Source of the DNA: Phaeotremella fagi
Taxonomy: Eukaryota > Basidiomycota > Tremellomycetes > Tremellales > Phaeotremellaceae
Direction: 5' to 3'
DNA: 64,000 bases
Assembly: GCA_001599715.1 (NCBI GenBank)
Contig: BCHU01000008.1
Coordinates: 310,001-374,000, forward strand
Below are positions 55,868-64,000 of the stretch, piece after piece. The notes beneath the pieces are model-generated. The model ran no database searches. It had not been told where the DNA came from and saw only the letters and a list, made by a program, of their open reading frames with translations. The position numbers and the translations under genes are program-made. Positions within the stretch are counted from its first letter, which is position 1. Each line of letters begins with the position of its first letter.

Positions 55868-56734
55868 ATGACCGAATCTAAATCATCCGTCTTTCATTCC
55901 GAGACATCGACCGCCGGCAGTCGATCATCCGCTACTCATACAGCCGACTCTATCGATTCAGTTGACCATATTGGTGATGGCGAATCTAATGTAGAAAGCA
56001 CTCGCGATTATGGTTCACCTTCTACCGACGGCATCTCTACAGACAACTCATTTGATTGTCCCAAAATCAACATCACTCCATCAAACGACACTAACGGGTC
56101 AGAGACTTCTACATTAGGTGGTACGGTCTTTCCAAGAGCGAAATCGGATGATGAGAATTTCACGTCCGTTCCGGAGTCAGACGATACTTCTTTTGGTACC
56201 ACTGGTTATTATGATGATAGCCTTCTCGACAAAAGCCAACTCGATAATCACTATGATCAGTCTACTTCTGATGGTGATTTTGGAAGTAAAGATTCAGATG
56301 ATAACAATACTCATGGTTCCCACTTGAAATCTGCTTGGCAGAAGGTTAAAGGGCGTTTACAAAAGGGTGTTACTAGCTTTAACGAAGTGAAAGAGCACCT
56401 TGAGAGGGTGGTAGATATATCTAACGGACAGGCAGAAGAATTTATCTGGGAAAATGCATTGCAAAAGGAGGAAGAAAAAGCAGAAAGGCTGGAAAAAGAC
56501 AGGAAGGAGAGAGTACTTGATATGTTGACGGATCAGGAAACTCCCTTGGGTTCGTACTTCAGGGACCATTGGAGGAGTTTTAAGGAGACTAAAAATGTCT
56601 CTCAAGTGCAATCTGCTTGGGACAAGTCCTATGATGTGCTTCATGGATACAGTGAGCGGGTACGAGCTCGATTAGATCGTTTCGATGATGAGGCTCGCTA
56701 TGCGTTGAGCGATTGGGGATTAGCTGAGGAATGA
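55868..56734 (+). CDS. Array gene 5: MTES-family protein, 288 aa
   Basis: A single exon starting MTESKSSVFHSETSTAGSRS. It is homologous to gene 4 over the whole length: LGGTVFPRAKSDDEN, SFGTTGYYDDSLLDKSQLD, HLKSAWQKVKGRLQKG, LGSYFRDHWRSFKETKNVSQ, VQSAWDKSYDVLHGYSERV. The N-terminal half is acidic and Ser-rich; the C-terminal half is charged helix (ALQKEEEKAERLEKDRKERV). The two SAW motifs are conserved in spacing and order with gene 4. No localisation signal is seen. It is probably the product of duplication of gene 4 or a common ancestor. Unknown function. Confidence 0.7.
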   Translation: MTESKSSVFHSETSTAGSRSSATHTADSIDSVDHIGDGESNVESTRDYGSPSTDGISTDNSFDCPKINITPSNDTNGSETSTLGGTVFPRAKSDDENFTSVPESDDTSFGTTGYYDDSLLDKSQLDNHYDQSTSDGDFGSKDSDDNNTHGSHLKSAWQKVKGRLQKGVTSFNEVKEHLERVVDISNGQAEEFIWENALQKEEEKAERLEKDRKERVLDMLTDQETPLGSYFRDHWRSFKETKNVSQVQSAWDKSYDVLHGYSERVRARLDRFDDEARYALSDWGLAEE

Positions 56735-57424
56735 CTAGTTCTTACATTTGTTGCAGATGGATGTTTTGGATGGATGGTGAGAGCAAGGCTATATACAGAG
56801 TCAGAATTGTAGAGAACACTATGTATGAGTTAGGAAATAGAATCCCTCGACCAGGCTTTGTTTCGAACCTTTTGGCGCGGTCGTGAAACGATGCGCCATT
56901 ATCATCGGTATCATGAGCAGCTTGGGGCTAGCATAATCTGTTGTAACTACCACTTCACGAAATACTGCGTGAATGTAGTGAGTCATGGCATTAAATAGCT
57001 TTAAATGCATACTGTACTCATACAAAGTAAATAATTCAATGGGTGCCACCAGACTGCCACAAGGAATTTTTCAGCCAGGAATTTCAAAAGCCGCTGACGG
57101 TGACATTCAGGATCTCAGGATCTACTTGTCAGGGTCTAAAAGACTGACAGCTGGGTCAACAACCGCCGGCAATGGACAAAGTGGAGGGGGAAGATGGAAG
57201 GTTTTTCAATTTTTACTTGATCGGTTTAGATGCTGTTATGACGATTAGAGGAAAGGGTTTATGGTGGTATAGACCGATGGGATGTCGCATTTTTTTAGGG
57301 GATTCGGTACACAAAGTGAAATCGAGGATTTATAATAAGTACACGAAAAGACTCGAGCGAGTTGTTTTTAGTATAACATTTATATTCAACATAAATCTGT
57401 AAAAAATCAGACAATACACAAAAA
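56735..57424. other. Spacer between array and sugar transporter
   Basis: Contains the second GGCGCGGT(C)GTGAA word (near 56871) and the transporter promoter. Short open stretches at 56985-57400 lack domains and splice support. No gene is called. Confidence 0.4.
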
Positions 57425-59756
57425 ATGGTAGCTGCAACATCCTCCGAACCAGGGAGCTGGTCAGCGGCTCTCAAGCCTGAATACAGACGAGCAATTCTTT
57501 TCTGTTTGATTATGACTTCGGGTCCAATCCTATATGGTTACGACGGAACGTATTTCACCTCTTTGTTAGCTGAGACTGCTTTCAGTGAGTTGTTTGTTGT
57601 TTGGCGGATGTCAGTACTGATACGTATTCATCGTGATCAGAGAGAGATTACGGTTATTCAACCACCAATCCTGATGGATCTGTCACCTATAATTATACTA
57701 GTTCCAATCAATCTCTTGTATGTTGGTTTGGCTTTTCACGTTACCTTTACTGATGTTTGATACTTTTTGACTATAGTGGACATCGATTATCGTAAGTTTA
57801 CCAACATGTTTCATAAGGTGGTTCACCAGTGCTGACTGCGCCAATAGCAAGTCGGTGAAGTCTTCGGTTCACTTAGTGCTGGTCCCATAGGTGATTGGGG
57901 AGGTAGAAAAGGTGCAACCATCGTCGCAATCTCACTCGTTACTATTGGTGTGGTGATTCAAATGGTTTATGCCGCTTCTGCGTGAGTTGGATTTGGCTTG
58001 CATGGAAATAAAGTTGACTTTTTGAATAGTACCTTGACTGTTGGTCGTTTGGTTATTGGTCTCGGTATTGGAATCATCTCTAACGCGTAAGTGGCTCGAT
58101 TTTTACAGTGGATCTTAATACTGAAAGTCGATTTTAGTGTTCCACTGTATTTGAGTGAGATCCCACCTATGGAGATTAGAGGAGCTTGTGTCAGTTCGTG
58201 GGTTGATTCTCTTGTATAACCAGCTTTTACTTTTTGCTGATGTTATCCTTAGATGGCAATTAGCCTTAGCTATTGGTCAGGTTATTGGTGCTTGTGTCGG
58301 ATACGGCTCAGAATCCCTCCTTACAAAGGCTGCCTACTTGATTCCAATGGGTATCAATCTGTTCTTCGTTCTCCTCATCGCCATCGCTCTCTTAATTGTC
58401 CCAGAATCTCGTAAGTGACTTTCTGCCTATCAGATCAAATACTCATGGTTTACTCAGCGCGATGGCTATTGTACAAGAATAAAGAAGCACAAGCTGTCAA
58501 AGCTTTAGACCAAATCCATGGGGGGACAGATATGAAGGAGATCCTCGTTCAAGAACAGTTGGCTATTTTGAACAAATCTAGAGAAGAGGAATTGGCAGCT
58601 ACTCAAGGTGCTAAATCTAGTTGGAAGGATTTACTCTGTAAGTCTACCTGCGTCACTAATTTTCATGACACACGACTGATTAAAATGTAGTCGATCCCGT
58701 TGAACGAAGAAAATTCTACTGTGTTGTTGGTATCCTCGTTTCTCAACAAGTAAGTTTCTCGATCATCGCATCCACCCACATGCTAATGGCAAATCAGATC
58801 TCGGGTGTCCAATTCATTTTCAGTTATACTACCGTAAGTCGTATATCAAATCAATCTGAGTTATAGCTTACCCAGAATAGACCTTTTTCGAACTTGTCGG
58901 AATCAACGATCCTTTCACCATCACCATTGTCGTCGATTGTATCGAAGTTTTCGGTGTTCTTTGCAGTTTCTTGATCGTCAACCGATTCGGTCGTCGACCA
59001 TTGTTATTGTGGTCGTAAGTTGTTATGCGGCTTTTGATGGTTGAATTGACATTAATGGTAACAGTGGTTTCTTCATGATGCTCACATTGATCGTTGTTGG
59101 TGCCATGGGAGTAAGTGACTCACTCTTCAAAAGTTTGACTTCAAACTCACATTTGCAAACAGGCTGTCGCTGGTCACGGAGAATTCTCAGCTTACCTTGC
59201 GGAACACAGAGCTCTAGGTCAAGCAATCGCCGCTTTCATTTGTCTCTACGTCTTTGCCTTCAACTTGGTCTGGGGTCCTTTAGCTTGGGCTGTAGCTTCA
59301 GAAATGGCAACCGGTAGAAATCGTCAAAAATCAATGAGTATCGGTACAGCGTCTTTCTGGATCGTAGCTTGGGCTACAACTTTCACTCTACCATACTTGT
59401 TCAACCAAGAAGAAGCTGGTTTAGGGCCAATGATCGGTTTCGTAAGTCATTTTATACAGTGTGGCACTCTGGAAAAGCTGACAAAACTTCAGATTTACGC
59501 ATTCGGCGCTTTCCTCTCAATCGTTTTCGTCTATTACTGCATCCCAGAAACTTCTGGAAGGACCCTTGAAGAAATTAACCACCTATTCGAAGCGAGGATA
59601 CCAACTCGTGAATGGACAACATATGATCTAGCTACAGTCGTTGCCAAAGACGACAAGAAAGGTACCAGATACACCGCTGAACATGTAGAAGATCCACAGG
59701 CCATCGCAGGTGGTCGTACTAGAAGATTCGACGATGAGAGTGATGAGGATGCTTAG
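57425..59756 (+). CDS. Sugar-porter family MFS transporter
   Basis: A 12-helix plasma-membrane hexose/disaccharide:proton symporter type. The start MVAATSSEPGSWSAALKPEY is followed by helix 1 (LFCLIMTSGPILYGYDGTYF). The sugar-porter signatures are present: GPIGDWGGRKGATI after helix 2, VGRLVIGLGIGIISNAVPLY and LSEIPPMEIRGACVSSW, PESPRWLLYK split by an intron, QQISGVQFIFSYTT, NRFGRRPLLLWSG, and PETSGRTLEEINHLFEA at the end. The conserved QQ(I)SG suggests sugar binding in helix 7. About twelve short introns occur. The tail is acidic (RRFDDESDEDA). The exact substrate cannot be read from sequence; the branch looks like general hexose or alpha-glucoside/lactose permeases. Confidence 0.94.
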
Positions 59757-60413
59757 AGATCGCTCGTTCGAGGTAATGTAATCATATTCACAGCTTTGGA
59801 TATGATAGACATTGTTGATTCACCTCTTTTTCCCCTTTGATTGTAACTATCTCAGGTGATGTTTTTGAATTGTTCATAGAAATTACATAGAGACTACATA
59901 TTTACTATCATTCGTTCTCGTTAATACACATCCTTGCATATGTTTTGATACTCTCGACTGTACAAGTGGTAGCAGCCAAGCAAATGATATCGCGGTTATT
60001 CGACTTACAAAATGTACTCGTTCAGTCCTCATACAATATACAGCATTGAGGCTCCACCCTTGAGTGTTTGATACCCAACTTTCTTACTTTCAGTCAAGGC
60101 CTCACCTTGATTTAGATTTCTGTTTTCCTCTACAATGGACATGTCAAGGAGTTTTGGTATGACACTGTAAAGCCATATTTTCTTTCATTCCCCCTTCAAT
60201 TACGACAGTGCAAGTAGAAAGGAGCAAGTATCTTTTTTGCAATCATCTATCTTTGGCAAACGCTGTCCATTCATCAGACAAAACACCGAAAACACAATGA
60301 TACAGCAATATCCTTTCGAAGCAGTTTTGTATTGGAAGACCTACACCCCGTTCATATGAAAGCCCCAACTTTTTCTCTTTCTCTTTTCTTTCTTCCTTAG
60401 CTTTCAGTCAACA
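59757..60413. other. Intergenic region
   Basis: Transporter 3' region and promoter of the next gene, ending in a TTTTTCTCTTTCTCTTTTCTTTC pyrimidine tract. No gene seen. Confidence 0.45.
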
Positions 60414-61034
60414 ATGTCAACAGACACGAAGCTTTCCATCAAATCGTTCTATGATCCCTTGTAAGTGTCCAGCTTAACCTGCTACGAGACGAGAACTAAT
60501 TAAATTCAACTTTATTATTGCAGAGGGGGTTTCGATTACAATAATCGATCAGAAATCGATGCTGTAATCACCCTTGTCACCTATCAAGACATTCCAAATC
60601 TAATGTTCAAGCTCAAGAGCGATGATTACTACAACTTCGCCAGTGTAATGAGAATTACAGAAAAGATCAATTCTTATTCAGACGAGTATTTTGAGCCAAT
60701 AACTCTTTCATTTGATCTGTCTGTCAACCTTGGTGATAGCCGCGATCCTACAAAGAGCTCAGATTGGTCTGATGTAGATTTCAACCCGCTCATTCAAGGC
60801 AGTGTTCTCGAAACAGAGAAATGGGAGGTTGCTGATATGGATAAAAGAGATGAGAATATTCGGGAATCCTACAACAAGTTTGCGGAAATCATCAAGAACA
60901 ACTCGACCATCATTGGTGATACTCACAGAGCCAAGCTCCTTTCAAAACACATCGAAGAGACTGATGATGAAAAGAAGGAGCGGAAAGAAGCACTTAACAG
61001 ACAATTCTGGGGATACGGTGAAAGACTCCGGTAG
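60414..61034 (+). CDS. Hypothetical acidic protein, two exons, about 186 aa
   Basis: Exons 60414-60460 and 60524-61034 join as PL|GGFDYNN with GTAAGT donor and TTGCAG acceptor. The protein begins MSTDTKLSIKSFYDPLGGFD. The first half looks beta-rich (IDAVITLVTYQDIPNLMFKL, FEPITLSFDLSVNLGD). The second half is helical and charged (MDKRDENIRESYNKFAEIIK, HIEETDDEKKERKEALNRQF). No signal peptide or membrane helix. Not recognised. Its strand-then-helix layout is similar to the gene beginning at 63479 on the other side of the methyltransferase gene, which could indicate distant paralogy; that is not shown. Confidence 0.6.
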
Positions 61035-61463
61035 AATATCTGTTTGTGAGTTAGGGCAATGTACTGGAGGGGAAACATTGTTGTGGTATGCTATAGGAGG
61101 ATTGTACGAGGTCGAGGAAATTATCATCGATGCACGAATGTTGTCTACTTAGGAGTTGGTAAATAACAACTCCCTAATAATTTCATAGGTCCTTCCAAGT
61201 GGGTTCTTGCTCGTCCATCACCTTTCTTTCTGTAGCCTTTTCAAACAGTTAAGACAGCAAACCTGTCTGATATGAGGCTCTTCCCTTCTCTTCTTGTCTT
61301 GCCGTGTCTCTTGAGTCTTGTCTGCTGAATGTCCTCCCTATTGTCAAGTGTGCTCGTTATTTAATTGTTCCTCCCGTTTAGTCAGTCACCGTCTACTTGA
61401 CTGACAGTCATAACATGATGACAACCAACAACATATGATAGTGATATATCGATCAATGCATTG
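61035..61463. other. Intergenic region before METTL3-like gene
   Basis: No gene seen; a short inverted arrangement, AGTCAGTCAC...CTACTTGACTGACAGTC, lies near 61380-61408. Confidence 0.4.
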
Positions 61464-63208
61464 ATGTCCAATATGGATACTGAAGTAGATATCCCTCCAG
61501 CGTCAACTTCCAGGAAACGTTCCAGTAAGTCTCTCTTCAGAAAGAAATTCCATAAATTTTGTAAGACGTTGATGAATGACCAGATGAAGAACTCGTATCC
61601 GAATTGTCATATCTCGTAAAAAAGGAAACAGTCAAAACCAAATTTCGAAGACTAGCTGTAGGGAATAATCCTTATTTAATTCTGAAGCATGGTTATTGAC
61701 AACAGAACTCCAGAGTCGAGGTCCAGAAGTACCTCTCTTCAATCCGATATGTTCTTCGACGACTTTGACGAATTGTAAAACGGAGAGAGAGTTTTGTAAA
61801 AAGGTCAGCTTCATATTGGGTGTTTCCAGAATCATAGCTGAATTGCTATAGGCCCATTACGAACCTATCATTCGACCATGGACAGATGTTTCTTTAGGTT
61901 ATTGTTCGTGAGCGTACACGACAATTCATGACTGATGGGAAGCTATTTGAACATGTGCTATGGAGATACGATGTTTGCCAAGAACCCATCTTTGGGCGAA
62001 GGTAGTGGTCCCAGGGGAGGGTCAAAAGAATGCCGGTAAGTCATCATGCATCAATTGCTACCTTGAGAAGTCATTAATGGAGTTAGGTATCTCCATTTCG
62101 CACTTGTACCGACTACGTCTACCTATTCCGAACCACCTCCTGAAGACTATCCTCCGGCATTATCTGACATCGTCAGGAAGAAATTACTTCCTGGGCTGAC
62201 GTCAGGAAACTCCATCTCTCATGTACCTCAATGGATAAACTGTGATATCAGAACATTCGATTATTCCGTTCTCGGCCAGTAAGTTGTCTTCTGGGACGTG
62301 AGAGACCAATGTACCAATCGAACATAGATTCCAAGTTATCGTAGCAGATCCACCTTGGGTATGTTAGCATCCCAACAAGACAATCCACTTGCTTATATAG
62401 TTTAGGATATCCACATGTCATTACCCTATGGAACGATGACAGATGATGAAATGCGTTCAATGCCGATTCCATCTCTTCAACCTGATTGGGGGATTTTAGC
62501 TCTTTGGGTGACAGGAAGAGCGATGGAATTAGGTAGAGAGTTACTCAGTGTCTGGGGATATCGTCGAGTCGACGAATTAGTCTGGGTCAAGACCAATCAA
62601 TTGCAGAGATTGATTAGAACTGGTAGAACTGGTCATTGGTTAAAGTGAGTCACATGCGATTGTTCAATATCATCGTGGTGCTCATAAGTTTGGCTATTTT
62701 AGTCATACATGTGAACATCTTTTGGTTGCTCTCAAACTCCCTTTATCACATCCTAAAGATGCACCGATACCTTGGGACACTCATGAAAATCTTAAACATC
62801 TTCGAAGGGCTGTTGATACGGACGTGGTAGTCGCTGAGGTCAGGTAGGTTCTTCATAACCTAATCGATTCTGTTGAAATTCTGACGAATCTCAGGGAGAC
62901 GTCCAGAAAACCAGATGAGGCTTACGGAGTGATAGAGAGATTAGCACCTCATGGTAGGAAACTGGGTGAGCTGCGTCGTGCCCGTGAAGGTGAATGCAAA
63001 GCTCAACCTTTCAATAGAATTATTCGGAAGGAAACATAACATAAGACCTGGGTGGTTGACTTTAGGCAATCAACTTGGGACTTCACAAATTGCTGAAAAG
63101 GACTTGTATGAAAGGTTGGTCAAACAGTAAGTCTTACCTGTATTAGGATATGATGAGGTGTTGACGTGTTTTAGATTTCCCAATCAACAATTCAAATTCA
63201 TACAATAG
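61464..63208 (+). CDS. IME4: METTL3/IME4-type mRNA N6-adenosine methyltransferase (MT-A70)
   Basis: Catalytic subunit of the m6A writer, transferring methyl from SAM to mRNA adenines; yeast Ime4 drives entry into meiosis. Twelve exons (61464-61524, 61584-61657, 61714-61803, 61852-61907, 61943-62035, 62087-62278, 62328-62358, 62406-62644, 62703-62843, 62895-62965, 63018-63126, 63175-63208) give 396 aa. Two CCCH fingers come first ([36 protein letters not shown]). Then follow VIVADPPW with [16 protein letters not shown], the MT-A70 catalytic motif, and [40 protein letters not shown] and [20 protein letters not shown] (cofactor-binding His-Asn and Asn). It is shorter than human METTL3 (580 aa) because the N-terminal extension is reduced. 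An apparent early stop disappears with the intron 61658-61713. Confidence 0.93.
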
Positions 63209-63478
63209 ACGATAGTGTATACTTAGTAGACTTGGAGGTGTAGATTGTATGGTTTCTGTATTTGTTGTGCAACCTGTATATTTTGAATCTTGAGATGTAC
63301 CTAACGAATAACGATGATCCCACATTCCAAATCATAGTGTAATAATCTCAAACAAAGGAGATGAAAGGAACGTGGACCTCAAGTACAGTAGCCTTCTTCT
63401 TTTACAAACACCGATCTTTTTCTCTCTGGTTTCTCGTAACAGATTAAATCGACTTGCAATCAGTCTTCATAATCCAAA

Positions 63479-64000
63479 ATGACCAAGACCAGCAAAGAAA
63501 TGAATAAAGAAGAGATCGACGTAAACCCAGCGAACACCTCATCAAGAATCACTCGTTACTATCTACCAATAACCATTGAAATCCGAACATCAAACGTCCA
63601 AGACCGTAGTCAAAGAACGAAATACAATATCGCATTCTGCGAACCACCTGAGAGACTCAGTCAAGAACAGCGCAAAACGTGCGATGAACTGATGAGTACC
63701 GTCACACCTCCTTACGTTATCAACAACGATAGTAGAATAACCTTATCAGACACCCAAAAGATTTATCATTCACAATGCGACAAATTGTTGGAGTTCAATG
63801 ATACTTTGAATGGGTTTCTGTTTTCACGAGTCTCTGATGAATATCTCCATAGTCAGGTTGTAGAGGAGGCTAAAACTTTATATAGTCTTTGGAAAGATGG
63901 TCAAGTTTTTAAAGTCGGTTATAAGTTTCATGATGATCTTAGCTTTTCTGTTGTTTATGGTCCCGAAGGAGAGTTCAAGGTTACCTATGACAAGGGGTTG
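63479..64000 (+). CDS. Hypothetical protein, partial at right window edge
   Basis: The open frame from ATG 63479-63481 runs 174 codons to the window end without a stop. It begins MTKTSKEMNKEEIDVNPANT. A strand-like segment (YYLPITIEIRTSNVQD) is followed by helices (LSQEQRKTCDELMSTVTPPY, EYLHSQVVEEAKTLYSLWKD). Late residues again look like strands (FKVGYKFHDDLSFSVVYGPE). A pyrimidine-rich leader precedes the start. No family is recognised. It may continue through introns beyond the window. Confidence 0.6.
   Translation, partial: MTKTSKEMNKEEIDVNPANTSSRITRYYLPITIEIRTSNVQDRSQRTKYNIAFCEPPERLSQEQRKTCDELMSTVTPPYVINNDSRITLSDTQKIYHSQCDKLLEFNDTLNGFLFSRVSDEYLHSQVVEEAKTLYSLWKDGQVFKVGYKFHDDLSFSVVYGPEGEFKVTYDKGL

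Noticed and set aside
61657..61714. Apparent frameshift or stop in the METTL3-like gene near 61660-61700.
   Set aside because: A 56-nt intron with GTAGGG donor, TTGAC branch-like site and CTCCAG acceptor removes it in phase and joins KFRRLA to [13 protein letters not shown], matching family order.
1..64000. tRNA, rRNA, CRISPR arrays or transposons.
   Set aside because: No cloverleaf-forming A/B-box sequence, rRNA segment, regularly spaced repeats, transposase or reverse-transcriptase motifs or long terminal repeats were recognised by eye; tRNAscan and repeat searches could not be run.

Overview
The window is nuclear DNA from a basidiomycete yeast-like fungus, most probably a tremellomycete (Cryptococcus/Kwoniella/Tremella group). 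The main reasons are short introns of about 35-60 nt in almost every housekeeping gene, with GTAAGT/GTGAGT donors, near-CTNAC branch sites and TAG/CAG acceptors. Further signs are tightly packed genes, a heterotrimeric G-alpha beginning MGGCMSS, a TUDOR-type hypervirulence-associated small protein, and a fused CPSase-ATCase pyrimidine gene. The genus is an inference and the species cannot be named from the sequence.

Layout. 1-20.4 kb is ordinary conserved genome: the N-terminal part of the MOT1/BTAF1 ATPase (minus, running off the left edge), a cysteine-rich GPI-type surface protein, URA2 (CPSase/aspartate transcarbamoylase), an 81-aa intron-containing small gene, a G-alpha subunit, the alpha subunit of the mitochondrial processing peptidase and a triose-phosphate/nucleotide-sugar transporter. 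21.7-22.9 kb is a disordered hypothetical gene. 23.2-27.9 kb is an accessory block on the minus strand: two intact small paralogues, one copy broken by a stop codon at a conserved tryptophan, and several decayed relics. 28.4-49.8 kb returns to conserved or semi-conserved genes: two Ser/Thr-rich membrane proteins, a CYSTM protein, ataxin-2/PBP1, an F-box-like gene with a frame break in a C7 run, a long Ser-rich protein, the TUDOR small protein, another single-pass membrane protein, an EFM7-like methyltransferase divergent from a LAG1 ceramide synthase, and a tail-anchored-looking hypothetical.

50.5-56.8 kb is a second accessory block: five tandem + strand genes for acidic, Ser-rich, probably disordered proteins. 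They fall into two subfamilies, and one pair has clearly duplicated promoters. 57.4-59.8 kb is a sugar-porter MFS gene. 60.4-64 kb holds a METTL3/IME4-type mRNA m6A methyltransferase, intact after intron placement, between two unrecognised small genes; the last runs off the right edge.

There is no operon logic. Neighbouring genes are mostly independent housekeeping functions (transcription, pyrimidine synthesis, signalling, mitochondrial import, sphingolipids, mRNA modification). The most novel content is the two lineage-specific tandem families. The most informative oddities are the G-alpha P-loop Glu-to-Ala change, the TGG-to-TAG nonsense codon in the 27 kb paralogue, and the homopolymer frame break at 36.2 kb. 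Splice sites were placed by eye from frame continuity and consensus; no transcript evidence was available.
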